From the NCBI GenBank assembly GCA_035690485.1, contig DASSKL010000008.1:1-62585 (forward strand): DNA of 62,585 bases, written 5' to 3'. The notes beneath the pieces were generated by a model. That model had not been told where the DNA came from. It was given only the letters and a program-made list of their open reading frames with translations, and did not search any database. Each line of letters starts with the position of its first letter. The first letter of the stretch is position 1. Below, piece by piece: positions 33,897 to 42,072 of the stretch. The DNA comes from Mycobacteriales bacterium (GTDB lineage Bacteria; Actinomycetota; Actinomycetes; JAFAQI01; DASSKL01). The translations under genes were made by a program, and so were the position numbers.

Positions 33897-34940
33897 ATGC
33901 CGCCTGCCCGCACCACCACCCGTCTCCTCGCCGGCGCCGCCGCCGCGGCCGCCACCGCCGGAATCGCCGCGTCCCTCCGCCGCGGCGACCCGGGTCCCGA
34001 TCCGGCAGCCGACCACGGCCTCGGCAGCCTGCACGGCCGCGAGCTGACCGTCACGACCTCGGACGGCGTACGCCTGCACGTCGAGGAGCTCGGGCCGGAC
34101 GACGCGCCGGTCACCGTCGTCCTCGCCCACGGCTACACCCACCACCGGCACGCCTGGCACTACCAGGCGAGACATCTTGCGGAGGAGATCGACGCCCCCG
34201 CGCGGGTGCTCGTCTACGACCACCGCGGGCACGGCCGCTCCGACGCCTCGCCTCACGGCACCGCCACCATCGAGCAGCTCGGGCACGACCTCGCCCAGGT
34301 GATCGCCCAGTGCGCGCCCACGGGTCCGCTGGTCCTCGGCGGTCACTCGATGGGCGGCATGACGTTGATGGCGTTCGCCGAGCAGTACCCCGACCTGGTG
34401 CGCGAGCGCGTCGCCGGCGTCGCCCTGGTCGGCACGTCGTCGGGCGGGCTGGCCGAGGTGACCCACGGGCTGCCGGCCCCACTGGTGCCCCTCGTGCGCT
34501 GGGCACTGCCACGCCTCAACGAGCGGCGGCGCCGGCAGGCCGCGGCGGGCAAGAAGCCGCCCGCACCGTCGGCCGCCGGCACCCGCCGGCTCCTGTTCGG
34601 GACCAACCCCTCAGCGGCTCAGGTCTCTTTCGTCGCGCAGCTGACCGCCGACTGCTCGGCCGACACGGTCGCCGACTTCTACTACACCTTCGAAAACCAC
34701 GACCGCGGGGCCGCGCTGGCGGCGTTCCGGGAGATTCCGGTGCTCATCGTGGCCGGCGGCAAGGACGCCCTCTGCCCCGAGGCGCACAGCCGGACGATGG
34801 CCCAGCTGCTGCCCGACGCGGAGCTCGTCGTCTACCCGGACGCGGGCCACATGGTGCACTTCGAGCACCACGACGACGTCAACGCGCGGTTGGCGCGGTT
34901 CGTCCAGCACGCGATCGCCCGCGCAACCGCCGCCGCATGA
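33897..34940 (+). CDS. Alpha/beta hydrolase
   Basis: This 347-residue hydrolase begins with an Arg/Ala-rich hydrophobic segment (about residues 8-27) that could be a signal or anchor. The nucleophile elbow is GGHSMGGMT near residue 149, preceded by the oxyanion loop LAHGYTHHRHAWHYQ and the YDHRGHGRSD motif; the catalytic histidine is in YPDAGHMVHFEHH. The ATG has AGGAG upstream (AGGAGCCTTCG). Its stop overlaps the P450 start (ATGA), so the two enzymes are made together and may act on the same lipid ester or lactone. Confidence 0.9.
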   Translation: MPPARTTTRLLAGAAAAAATAGIAASLRRGDPGPDPAADHGLGSLHGRELTVTTSDGVRLHVEELGPDDAPVTVVLAHGYTHHRHAWHYQARHLAEEIDAPARVLVYDHRGHGRSDASPHGTATIEQLGHDLAQVIAQCAPTGPLVLGGHSMGGMTLMAFAEQYPDLVRERVAGVALVGTSSGGLAEVTHGLPAPLVPLVRWALPRLNERRRRQAAAGKKPPAPSAAGTRRLLFGTNPSAAQVSFVAQLTADCSADTVADFYYTFENHDRGAALAAFREIPVLIVAGGKDALCPEAHSRTMAQLLPDAELVVYPDAGHMVHFEHHDDVNARLARFVQHAIARATAAA

Positions 34941-36190
34941 GCGCGCCCGCCGAGGGCGAGGTGACGTTCTCGGCCACCGACCTGCTCGGGATCGACGACA
35001 TCGCCGACCCCTACCCGGCCTACCAACGGATGCTCGACGAGGGGCCGATCGTCGCCCCCGACGGGCTGTTCGCGCTCTTCCCGACCTACGACGAGTGCTT
35101 CCAGGTGATCACCGACCCGGCCTCGAGCGTCGACCGCGAGAAGGCCGCCCTCTTCCAGCAGCTGATCTCGCCGGCGCTGTCGGAGGAGCAGCGCGCGGAG
35201 AACCGCCGGGGCCGGGTCTTCCTCTTCATGGACCCCCCCGACCACACACGGCTGCGCCGGCTGGTCAGCAAGGCCTTCACCCGCCGTACGGTCGAAGGGC
35301 TGCGGCCCTGGGTCGAGCGGCTGGCGGCCGAGATGCTCGACACGGCCGTGGCGCGCGGCCGGATCGAGGTGGTGGAGGACATCGCCTACCCGCTGCCGGT
35401 CGCGGTCATCAGCGAGATGCTCGGCGTGCCGAAGGGTGACCGCGACACCTTCGCCGGCTGGTCGCACGTGCTGGCCCGCAGCCTCGACAGCACGCTGTCG
35501 GTCCCGGGTGGCGAGGAGTTCCGGCAGATCCGATCCTCGGCGGATGACTTCCGCGCCTACGTCGGCGCGCTCGCCGACGAGCGCCGGGCACGCCCGCGCA
35601 AGGACCTGATCAGCGCCCTGGTCGCGGTCGAGGCCGAGGGCGACCGGCTGTCCAACGAGGAGCTGATCTCCACCTGCATGCTGCTCCTCATCGCCGGTCA
35701 CGAGACCACGGTGAGCCTCATCGGCAACGGCATGCTGGCGATGCTGCGCCACCCGCAGGCGCAGGCGCAGCTCGCATCGACGCCCGAGCTGGCGGAGGGC
35801 TTCGTCGAGGAAGTGCTGCGTTACGACCCGCCGGTGCAGATGACGATGCGGGTGGCCGGCGCCCCGATGACGGTCGGCGGCCACGACGTCGCCGAGGGCG
35901 GCGTCATGGTGCTGGCGCTGGCCGCCGCCAACCGTGACCCGCGGCAGTTCAGCGACCCGTTGCGCTTCGACCCGACGCGCGCGGACGCACGGCACCTGGC
36001 CTTCGGCAGCGGCATCCACTTCTGCCTGGGCGCGCCGCTGGCGCGGATGGAGGGCCAGGTCGTGCTGCCGCGGATGGCACGGCGGTTGCGCAACCCGCGG
36101 CTCGCGGCCGGCGACCCGCAGCCGATGGCCTACAAGGACAACATCGTGCTCCGCGGCCTCTCCCGGCTGCACCTCGAGTTCGACACCTGA
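34937..36190 (+). CDS. Cytochrome P450
   Basis: This 417-residue soluble P450 has the heme-binding FGSGIHFCLGAPLAR (cysteine ligand near residue 356), the I-helix LLIAGHETTVSLIGNG, the ExxR motif in EEVLRYDPP and the PERF-like region LRFDPTRADARH. It needs an external ferredoxin, which is not encoded here. The start overlaps the hydrolase stop. The gene is convergent with a pair of acyl-CoA dehydrogenase genes, which hints at hydroxylation of a terpenoid, steroid or fatty acid; the motif spelling differs from that of the CYP125 cholesterol hydroxylase, so I do not assign that role. Confidence 0.93.
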   Translation: MSAPAEGEVTFSATDLLGIDDIADPYPAYQRMLDEGPIVAPDGLFALFPTYDECFQVITDPASSVDREKAALFQQLISPALSEEQRAENRRGRVFLFMDPPDHTRLRRLVSKAFTRRTVEGLRPWVERLAAEMLDTAVARGRIEVVEDIAYPLPVAVISEMLGVPKGDRDTFAGWSHVLARSLDSTLSVPGGEEFRQIRSSADDFRAYVGALADERRARPRKDLISALVAVEAEGDRLSNEELISTCMLLLIAGHETTVSLIGNGMLAMLRHPQAQAQLASTPELAEGFVEEVLRYDPPVQMTMRVAGAPMTVGGHDVAEGGVMVLALAAANRDPRQFSDPLRFDPTRADARHLAFGSGIHFCLGAPLARMEGQVVLPRMARRLRNPRLAAGDPQPMAYKDNIVLRGLSRLHLEFDT

Positions 36191-36264
36191 CTGCCCGTCG
36201 CGCTCGGCGTACGACGGCTCGTCAAACGCTCTCCACGAGGCCCACCCGGCGGCAGAACAGACAG

Positions 36265-37371
36265 TCAGACGCCCAACGCGTCGGCGAGCCGGAGCAGGTG
36301 CTGCGACGGGCTGCCGAAGAGCAGCTCGCTGGTCTTGGCCCGCTTGAAGTACAGGTGCGCCGGGTGCTCCCAGGTGAAGCCGATACCGCCGTGCACCTGG
36401 ATGTTGGTCGCGGCGCAGAACAGGGACGCCTCCGAGCAGAACGACTTCACGGTCGGCGCCACCGTCGACAGGTCCTCGCCGGGGCGGTCCGCGACCCACG
36501 CGCCGTAGGCCGCGAGCGACGCGGCCGACTCGGTGCGCAGGAGCATGTCGGCGCACTTGTGCTTGACCGCCTGGAAGCCGCCGATCGGCCGGCCGAACTG
36601 CGTGCGGGTGCGCGCGTAGCCCGAGGCGATCTCCAACGTACGGCGTGCCCCGCCGACCTGCTCGGCGCCGAGCAGCACCGCGCCGACGTCGAGGGCCCGC
36701 CGCACTGCGGCCTCGTCGCCGACACGACGTGCCGTCACGCCGGAGAGCTCCAGGCGCGCGAACCGGCTCGTCGGGTCGAGCGGGCGCTGCGCGGACAGCG
36801 ACAGCCCATCGGCGTCGCCGGCGACGGCGAACAGCCCGAGCCCGTCACCGGCGCGGGCAGCCACCAGCAGCAGCTGTGCCGCCCGGCCGAAGGGCACCAG
36901 CGACTTGACGCCGTCGAGCCGCCAGGCATCGCCGTCGCGGCGCGCCGCCAACGCGACCGCGTCGAGGTCCCACGAGCCGGACTCCTCGGCCACGGCAAGG
37001 GTCGCGATGGTCGACCCGTCCGCGATGGAGGGCAGCCACTCCTTGCGCGCGCCGTCGTCACCGGCGAGCAGCGCGGCGACCGAGAGCACCGCCGAGGGGA
37101 AGAACGGCGACGGCAGCAGAGCCCGTCCGAGCTCTTCGACGACGACGGCCGTCTCCTGCCAGCCGGCCCCGCTCCCGCCGTACTCCTCCGGGATCGCGAG
37201 CCCGCACACGCCGAGCGCTGCGAGGTCGCGCCACAGCGCCGCGTCGTAGCCCTCGTCGGTGGCCATCACCCGGCGCACCTCGGCCTCGGGCGACCGCTGC
37301 TCGAGGAAGCGGCGCACGGAGTCGCGCAGCGCCTGCTGCTCCTCGGTGACGGTGAACTGCTCCAGCTCCAC
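36265..37371 (-). CDS. Acyl-CoA dehydrogenase, pair A smaller subunit
   Basis: This 368-residue protein has the acyl-CoA dehydrogenase fold (FTVTEEQQALRDSVRRFLEQ at the N terminus, LGVCGLAIPEEYGGSGAGW, GGFQAVKHKCADMLL, and NIQVHGGIGFTWEHPAHLYFKRAKTSELLFGSPSQHLL at the end). The usual C-terminal E-GT motif is absent. This type commonly pairs with a larger partner as an alpha2beta2 enzyme in steroid side-chain or branched-acid oxidation. It follows the larger gene with only three bases between, and is closely related to the gene at 54522-55637. Confidence 0.9.
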   Translation of the reverse strand: MELEQFTVTEEQQALRDSVRRFLEQRSPEAEVRRVMATDEGYDAALWRDLAALGVCGLAIPEEYGGSGAGWQETAVVVEELGRALLPSPFFPSAVLSVAALLAGDDGARKEWLPSIADGSTIATLAVAEESGSWDLDAVALAARRDGDAWRLDGVKSLVPFGRAAQLLLVAARAGDGLGLFAVAGDADGLSLSAQRPLDPTSRFARLELSGVTARRVGDEAAVRRALDVGAVLLGAEQVGGARRTLEIASGYARTRTQFGRPIGGFQAVKHKCADMLLRTESAASLAAYGAWVADRPGEDLSTVAPTVKSFCSEASLFCAATNIQVHGGIGFTWEHPAHLYFKRAKTSELLFGSPSQHLLRLADALGV

Positions 37372-37374
37372 GGC

Positions 37375-38547
37375 TCAGGCCCCCCGCCGGCTCTCTGCCC
37401 ACGTCTTGCCCGCCTCGACGTCGATGTCGCGCGGCAACCCGAGCACCCGCTCGGCCAGGATGTTGCGCTGCACCTCGCCGGTGCCGCCGCCGATCGTCAG
37501 GGCGCGGGCGAACAGGAACCCGTAGGACCACGCCGAGCCGTCGGCACCGAGCGGCCCCGCGCCGTGCAGCACGCCGTTGCCGCCGGCGAGGTCACGGGCG
37601 AGGTCCATCACCTCCTGGCCGTGCTCGTCGGCGAGCACCTTGCGCACCGACGCCTCCGGACCCGGCGGCTTGCCGGTGACCGACGCCGCGAGCATGCGCA
37701 GCCGGATCGTGCGCAGCACCTCGGCGTGCACGTACATCTGCGCCACCCGCCGCCGCAGCTCGTCGTCGCCGGCGCCGCCCTGGGCGCGCACGACGTCGAC
37801 CAGGTCGTACGCCGTGGGGCCCTGGCCCCACAGCACCCCGCCCGACGACAGCGAGACCCGCTCGTTGCCGAGCGTCACCTTCGCCAGCGCCCAGCCGTCG
37901 TTGACCTCGCCGACGACGTTGGCGGCCGGGAGCCGCACGTCGTCGAAGAACACCTCGTTGAACAGGTGCTCGCCGGTCATCTCGATCAGCGGCCGCACGG
38001 TCACGCCCGGGGTGTCCATCGGGCAGATGAAGTAGGTGATGCCGCGGTGCTTCGGCGCGTCGGGGTCGGTGCGGGCGAGCAGGATGCCGAACTTCGACAC
38101 GTGGGCCCCGGAGGTCCAGACCTTCTGGCCGTTGACGACCCACTCGTCGCCGTCGCGCACCGCGCGGGTCGACAGCCCGGCGAGGTCCGACCCGGCCCCC
38201 GGCTCGGAAAACAGCTGGCACCAGATCTCCTCGCCGGCGAGGATCGGCAGCAGATAGCGCTGCTTCTGCTCCTCGGTGCCCGCGTGCACGATGGTCGGGC
38301 CGGCCCACCCGATGCCGATCTGGTTGCTCGGCCGCCGGACTCCGGCCCGCCGCAGCTCGTCGTCGATGATCAGCTGGTGCACCGCGTCGGCCCCGAGGCC
38401 CCAGGGCTTCGGCCAGTGCGGCGCAACGAGGCCGGCCTCGGCAAGTTGGCGGCCGGTCGGGTGCGGGTGCTCGTCGAGCCACCGGCGTAGGGCGATCCGG
38501 CGCGGGTCGTCGTCGCCGGGAAGTTCGAGGTCTGGTTCCGCGCTCAC
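37375..38547 (-). CDS. Acyl-CoA dehydrogenase, pair A larger subunit
   Basis: This 390-residue acyl-CoA dehydrogenase has EEIWCQLFSEPGAGSDLAGL, WVVNGQKVWTSGAHVSKFG and FNEVFFDDVRLPAANVVGEV, typical for FAD- and substrate-binding loops. The C-terminal motif reads IGGGTGEVQRNILAERVLGLP. The position of the catalytic glutamate in E-G-(G)-T motifs is glycine here. GTG 38547 is used; ATG 38574 would overlap the divergent gene. The promoter must lie in the 25 bases to the next gene, where a palindromic TATA-containing sequence is seen. It is closely related to the gene at 55709. Confidence 0.9.
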   Translation of the reverse strand: MSAEPDLELPGDDDPRRIALRRWLDEHPHPTGRQLAEAGLVAPHWPKPWGLGADAVHQLIIDDELRRAGVRRPSNQIGIGWAGPTIVHAGTEEQKQRYLLPILAGEEIWCQLFSEPGAGSDLAGLSTRAVRDGDEWVVNGQKVWTSGAHVSKFGILLARTDPDAPKHRGITYFICPMDTPGVTVRPLIEMTGEHLFNEVFFDDVRLPAANVVGEVNDGWALAKVTLGNERVSLSSGGVLWGQGPTAYDLVDVVRAQGGAGDDELRRRVAQMYVHAEVLRTIRLRMLAASVTGKPPGPEASVRKVLADEHGQEVMDLARDLAGGNGVLHGAGPLGADGSAWSYGFLFARALTIGGGTGEVQRNILAERVLGLPRDIDVEAGKTWAESRRGA

Positions 38548-38555
38548 AGTGCGGG

Positions 38556-38568
38556 ACCGTATAACGGT
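38556..38568. promoter_or_regulatory. Palindromic divergent promoter/operator
   Basis: ACCGT-ATA-ACGGT forms a 13-base palindrome in the 25-base gap between divergent starts at 38547 and 38573. It includes TATAAC on the plus strand, seven bases before the ATG at 38573, and TTATAC on the minus strand. One bound regulator could switch both genes. Confidence 0.55.
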
Positions 38569-38572
38569 TCCC

Positions 38573-38854
38573 ATGGAAGAGGAGCGGGCCACCGAGGTCG
38601 TCGACCGGCTGCGGGCCGGCGGGGTGATGGCGCACCTGCAGCGCGCCGGCGTGTTCCAGTTCGGCGTCCGCGTGGTCATCCCCGACGGTCGTGAGGCGAT
38701 CTGGGACACCGACGGCGCCGCCGGCCTAGAGGCCACCATCATGCGCGACGGCGAGCTGGTCGGCTACGTCCCCACCATCCCCGGCTCGGAGACCTACGAC
38801 GTAGAGCAGACCGTCGCGGCCATCGCCCGCGCCGACTACGACGCGCCGCTGTAG
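38573..38854 (+). CDS. Small conserved hypothetical protein
   Basis: This 93-residue acidic protein (theme: RATEVVDRLRAGGVMAHLQRAG, VFQFGVRVVIPDGREAIWDTDG, then GELVGYVPTIPGSE) has no motif I can tie to a function. It looks globular with several beta strands and no membrane segment. It starts at ATG 38573, seven bases after TATAAC, probably leaderless, and is divergent from the acyl-CoA dehydrogenase pair. It converges on the carboxymuconolactone-decarboxylase-like gene with a one-base gap. Confidence 0.65.
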   Translation: MEEERATEVVDRLRAGGVMAHLQRAGVFQFGVRVVIPDGREAIWDTDGAAGLEATIMRDGELVGYVPTIPGSETYDVEQTVAAIARADYDAPL

Positions 38855-38855
38855 G

Positions 38856-39416
38856 TCAGACGCCCTCGGCGCCGGCCGGCCAACCGGGCACGCCCTCGTC
38901 GAGCTGTACGCCGAAGGACCGCAGGGAGCCCGACACCAGGCGGTAGAAGCCGGCGAGCATGACCAGCTCGACCAGCTCGGCCTCGGACAGCTGCGCGGCC
39001 AGCCGGTCCCACGTCGGCTCCGACACCTCGCCGTGGAGGCACAGGTCGTCGGCGGCGGCGATGAAGTCGAGCTCGCGCGGCGACCAGCGGTCACCCGGGT
39101 CCTCGTGGGTGAGGGCCGCGACGTCGTCCTGCGACAGCCCGGACGCGAGGCCGATCAGCGTGTGCTGGCCGAACTCGTAGACCGACCTGCAGCGCCAGCC
39201 CACCCGCAGGATGACGACCTCCCGCTCGCGCTCGCCGAAGCTGCTGCGCCGCAGCAGCTGCCCGCCGAGCCGGTTGAACTGCTTGAGCACCATCGGGTTG
39301 TGCGCGACGGTGGCGAAGATGTTCAGCGGCTTGCCGTCGCGGGCGAGCGTCTTCGAGAGCATCTCGGCGACCTCGGGCGACGGGTCGGTGACCGGGGCGA
39401 TGCGGGGCTTCTGCAT
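38856..39416 (-). CDS. Carboxymuconolactone decarboxylase family protein
   Basis: This 186-residue all-helical protein has the CMD/AhpD fold signature RREREVVILRVGWRCRSVYEFGQH-like core (REREVVILRVGW then YEFGQHTLIG). A lone cysteine sits where AhpD peroxidases have CxxC, so a peroxidase role is unlikely. RDGKPLNIFATVAHNPMVLKQF at the N terminus is typical of the group associated with aromatic or steroid catabolism. It follows the RraA-like gene after 11 bases and may be in the same operon with the 40725 gene. No reaction is assigned. Confidence 0.85.
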   Translation of the reverse strand: MQKPRIAPVTDPSPEVAEMLSKTLARDGKPLNIFATVAHNPMVLKQFNRLGGQLLRRSSFGEREREVVILRVGWRCRSVYEFGQHTLIGLASGLSQDDVAALTHEDPGDRWSPRELDFIAAADDLCLHGEVSEPTWDRLAAQLSEAELVELVMLAGFYRLVSGSLRSFGVQLDEGVPGWPAGAEGV

Positions 39417-39427
39417 GCCGCCAGACG

Positions 39428-39994
39428 CTACCGGTCGAGCGCGGCCAGCCTCTCCTCGTCCTTGCGCCGCTTGGCGTCGGCCGCGGCCACCAGCTCGTCG
39501 ACGCGGGCGGCCGGCCAGATCACGACCCCGTCGTCGTCGGCGACCACCACGTCGCCGTCGTGCACCAGCACACCCGCCACCACCACGCTGCCGCCGACGC
39601 GACCCGGGCCGTCCTTGCGGGAGGCCGCGGGCGTCGCGCCGCGGCACCAGACCGGCAGCCCGAGCGCGGCGATCTCGGCCGAGTCGCGGACCGGCCCGTC
39701 GGTGACGACGCCGGCGATGCCGAGACCCAGCAGCTCACGCGCGACCAGGTCGCCCATGACCGCGGTGCGGGACTGCGCGGCGCCACCGACGACGAGCACG
39801 GTCCCGGGCGCGGGCGAGGCGGCGGCGACGTCACGCATCGCGGCGTTGTCGTCGCGGCCCACTGCCGCCACGAGCGCGCGCCCCACGACCCGCTGCCCCT
39901 GGCGGAGCGCCCGCACCAGGGGGTCGAGGACGCCCTCACCCCCGGTCGCGTCGGAAGCCAGGGTGGTGGCCAGCCAGTCCGGCAGGTCGCTCAT
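39428..39994 (-). CDS. RraA-like/4-hydroxy-4-methyl-2-oxoglutarate aldolase fold protein
   Basis: This 188-residue protein shares the RraA fold: VVGGAAQSRTAVMGDLVARELLGLGIAGVVTDGPVRDSAEI carries the G-x-x-x-x-G-D and substrate-binding RD residues, and the closing DGDVVVADDDGVVIWPAARV is typical. Relatives include HMG aldolases, oxaloacetate decarboxylases and regulators of RNase E. No RNase E gene is nearby, so an aldolase/decarboxylase role on a 2-oxoacid is a more likely guess. The ATG at 39994 overlaps the preceding gene's stop (ATGA). Confidence 0.83.
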   Translation of the reverse strand: MSDLPDWLATTLASDATGGEGVLDPLVRALRQGQRVVGRALVAAVGRDDNAAMRDVAAASPAPGTVLVVGGAAQSRTAVMGDLVARELLGLGIAGVVTDGPVRDSAEIAALGLPVWCRGATPAASRKDGPGRVGGSVVVAGVLVHDGDVVVADDDGVVIWPAARVDELVAAADAKRRKDEERLAALDR

Positions 39995-40725
39995 CGGTCG
40001 TACTCGCGCAACGCCTGCTCCGCCTCGGCCAGCTGCTCGCGCAACTGGCTGGCGCGCTCCTCGACCTCCGAGCGGCAGGCCTCCACGGTCTCGGCGATCA
40101 GCCCGCTCACCTGCGCGTCGTCGATGAGCTCGGCCAGCGCGGCAACGGCCCCCGCCCGCACCGGCACAGCCTTGCCGCCCACCCGCTTGCCGCCCCGTGC
40201 GGCCTCCGCCGTCCATCGGCCGTCGGCGAAACGCAGCGTCAAGTGGACCGGCCCGGGCGGCTTGCGCCGACCGACTCGCGCCGACGTGCGCTTCGCGGCG
40301 GCGGGCGTCGCCGGCGCGGCCGTGCGCAGCGGCGGCTTCTCCGCCCGCTTGCGGGGGCGCGACACGGCAGCGGGAGCGCCGGCAGGCGCCGAGACGGCCG
40401 GTGTCGCAGACTCGGGTTCGAGAACCTCGGACGGCGGGCTGCCCTGCTTCTCCGGCGTACGCCGTCCCGCCGCCCCCGGCAACGCCAGCTCCCCGGGCGC
40501 GAACGGGATCTCGTCGCCGCTGAGGCGCACGACGATGAACTCGCTCTGCACCGACGGGTCGCCGACCCGCAGCACCGGCCCGCGGGTACCGGCCGGCAGC
40601 CCGGCGGACGGCGTGCGGATCACCACGCGCGGTGCGCGCCCGGCCTGCACGTCGGCGCGCAGCTGGTCGACCTGCTCGTCGGTGAGCGGCGACGGCACGG
40701 CGCGAGCGCTGCGGCGAGGAGGCAT
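39991..40725 (-). CDS. Actinobacterial hypothetical protein (DUF6319-like)
   Basis: This 244-residue protein starts with a helical and beta N-terminal domain (about residues 10-80; LTDEQVDQLRADVQAGRAPRVVIR, GTRGPVLRVGDPSVQSEFIVVRLSGDEIPFAPGELAL). A basic Pro/Ala linker (about 90-150) follows, then a C-terminal part with VHLTLRFADGRWTAEAARGGKR and an acidic coiled-coil tail (VEERASQLREQLAEAEQALREYD). The N-terminal module resembles a family of uncharacterised actinobacterial proteins that I believe is DUF6319. A DNA- or RNA-linked role is possible. TAGGAT lies eight bases before its ATG. Confidence 0.65.
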   Translation of the reverse strand: MPPRRSARAVPSPLTDEQVDQLRADVQAGRAPRVVIRTPSAGLPAGTRGPVLRVGDPSVQSEFIVVRLSGDEIPFAPGELALPGAAGRRTPEKQGSPPSEVLEPESATPAVSAPAGAPAAVSRPRKRAEKPPLRTAAPATPAAAKRTSARVGRRKPPGPVHLTLRFADGRWTAEAARGGKRVGGKAVPVRAGAVAALAELIDDAQVSGLIAETVEACRSEVEERASQLREQLAEAEQALREYDR

Positions 40726-40733
40726 CGCGACTG

Positions 40734-40739
40734 ATCCTA
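40734..40739 (-). promoter_or_regulatory. Candidate -10 element (TAGGAT)
   Basis: TAGGAT on the minus strand, close to the TAnaaT consensus, precedes ATG 40725 by eight bases. The gap to the divergent gene at 40768 is 42 bases. Confidence 0.45.
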
Positions 40740-40767
40740 GGGCGCGGCCGTGCGCGAGACTGTCGCC

Positions 40768-41925
40768 ATGGACGCCGAAGACTTCGAGGCAGTGCTGAAG
40801 ACCGTGCGGCAGTTCGTCCGCGAGGAGGTCGTCCCGCGCGAGGACGAGATCGAGGCGGCGGACGCGGTCCCCGACGAGATCTGGGCGCAGGCCAAGGAGA
40901 TGGGCCTGTTCGGGTTCTCGATCCCGGAGGAGTACGGCGGCCTCGGGCTGACGATGAGCGACGAGGTGCGGCTGGCCTTCGAGCTGGGCTACACCACCCC
41001 GGCGTTCCGGTCGATGTTCGGCACCAACAACGGCATCGGCGGTCAGGTCATCCTGCTCGACGGCACCGAGGAGCAGAAGCAGCACTACCTGCCCCGGCTG
41101 GCGACCGGCGACTACGTCACGTCGTTCGCGCTGACCGAGCCCGACGCCGGCTCCGACCCGAGCACGCTGACCACGTCGGCCCGGCGCGACGGCGAGCACT
41201 ACGTCATCAACGGCGCGAAGCGCTTCATCACCAACGCCCCGCTGGCCGACCTGCTGATGGTGTTCGCCCGAACCAACCCCGACGACAGGGGACCGCGCGG
41301 CATCTCCTGCTTCGTCGTCCCGCGCGACACGCCCGGCATCACCCTCGGCCCGCGCGACAAGAAGATGGGGCAGTCCGGTGCCTGGACCTCCGAGGTCTTC
41401 TTCGACGACGTACGGGTGCCCGCCGACACCCTCGTCGGCGGCGTCGAGGGACAGGGCTACACGACCGCGATGAAGGCACTCGCGCGCGGCCGGCTGCACA
41501 TCGCGGCGATCTGCACCGGGATGGCCGGCCGGATCATCGACGAGATGACGTCCTATGCGCTGACCCGCCAGCAGTCCGGCAAGCAGATCTCGGAGTTCCA
41601 GCTGATCCAGGGTCTGCTCGCCGACTCGCAGACCGAGATGTACGCCGGACGCGCCATGTGCGTCGACGCGGCCGCGCGCTACGACAGCGGTGAGGACCGC
41701 CGCATGGGGCCCGCCTGCTGCAAGTACTTCTGCAGCGAGATGGTCAACCGGGTGGCCGACCGCGGGGTGCAGGTGCACGGCGGCATGGGCTACATGCGCG
41801 GGGTGCCGGTGGAGCGGTTCTACCGCGACGTCCGCGTGTTCAAGATCTACGAGGGCACCAGCCAGATCCAGCAGGTAGTCATCGCCAAGGCAATGCTCCG
41901 CGCGGCGGCCGAGCGCAGCGGCTGA
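40768..41925 (+). CDS. Acyl-CoA dehydrogenase (short/medium-chain homotetramer type)
   Basis: This 385-residue enzyme is a classic FadE-type dehydrogenase that introduces the alpha-beta double bond of an acyl-CoA. It shows FALTEPDAGSDPSTL for FAD/substrate binding, GAKRFITNAPLADLL, and VFKIYEGTSQIQQVVIAK, whose glutamate is the expected catalytic base as in medium-chain dehydrogenase. VHGGMGYMRGVPVERFYRDVRV is also standard. Unlike the other six here it keeps every hallmark and stands alone, so it likely works as a homotetramer with an electron-transfer flavoprotein. The ATG at 40768 is used; no clear ribosome site is seen. Confidence 0.93.
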   Translation: MDAEDFEAVLKTVRQFVREEVVPREDEIEAADAVPDEIWAQAKEMGLFGFSIPEEYGGLGLTMSDEVRLAFELGYTTPAFRSMFGTNNGIGGQVILLDGTEEQKQHYLPRLATGDYVTSFALTEPDAGSDPSTLTTSARRDGEHYVINGAKRFITNAPLADLLMVFARTNPDDRGPRGISCFVVPRDTPGITLGPRDKKMGQSGAWTSEVFFDDVRVPADTLVGGVEGQGYTTAMKALARGRLHIAAICTGMAGRIIDEMTSYALTRQQSGKQISEFQLIQGLLADSQTEMYAGRAMCVDAAARYDSGEDRRMGPACCKYFCSEMVNRVADRGVQVHGGMGYMRGVPVERFYRDVRVFKIYEGTSQIQQVVIAKAMLRAAAERSG

Positions 41926-42035
41926 ACGCCGCGTGGCCTGGCCCCATCGGGCTATCGCGGCATGGCCATTCCGACTCAGATGCGGGGATTCGCTGTTCGT
42001 CCGTTCGGGCCTCGTGTTGTGGTGTGCAGGTACGG

Positions 42036-42056
42036 GACAGTCGTCTGACGGCTGTC
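42036..42056. repeat. Inverted repeat upstream of hypothetical gene at 42073
   Basis: GACAG (42036) to CTGTC (42056) form ten-base arms with one G-T pair around a single central base. It ends 17 bases before the GTG at 42073, just ahead of a GAGGGGG ribosome site. It may be an operator or an mRNA hairpin. Confidence 0.5.
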
Positions 42057-42072
42057 GGTCGAGGGGGCGTAC

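Noticed and set aside
34937-38547. Cholesterol side-chain (CYP125-FadE28/29) locus
   Set aside because: The P450 heme motif FGSGIHFCLGAP and gene order differ from the mycobacterial locus, and the usual thiolase and hydratase partners are missing nearby. A general lipid role is kept.
39420-39430. TAGCGT eight bases before the ATG at 39416 as a leaderless promoter
   Set aside because: The TAG is the stop codon of the preceding RraA-like gene, so the match is probably incidental. The same holds for TAGGGC before 5407.
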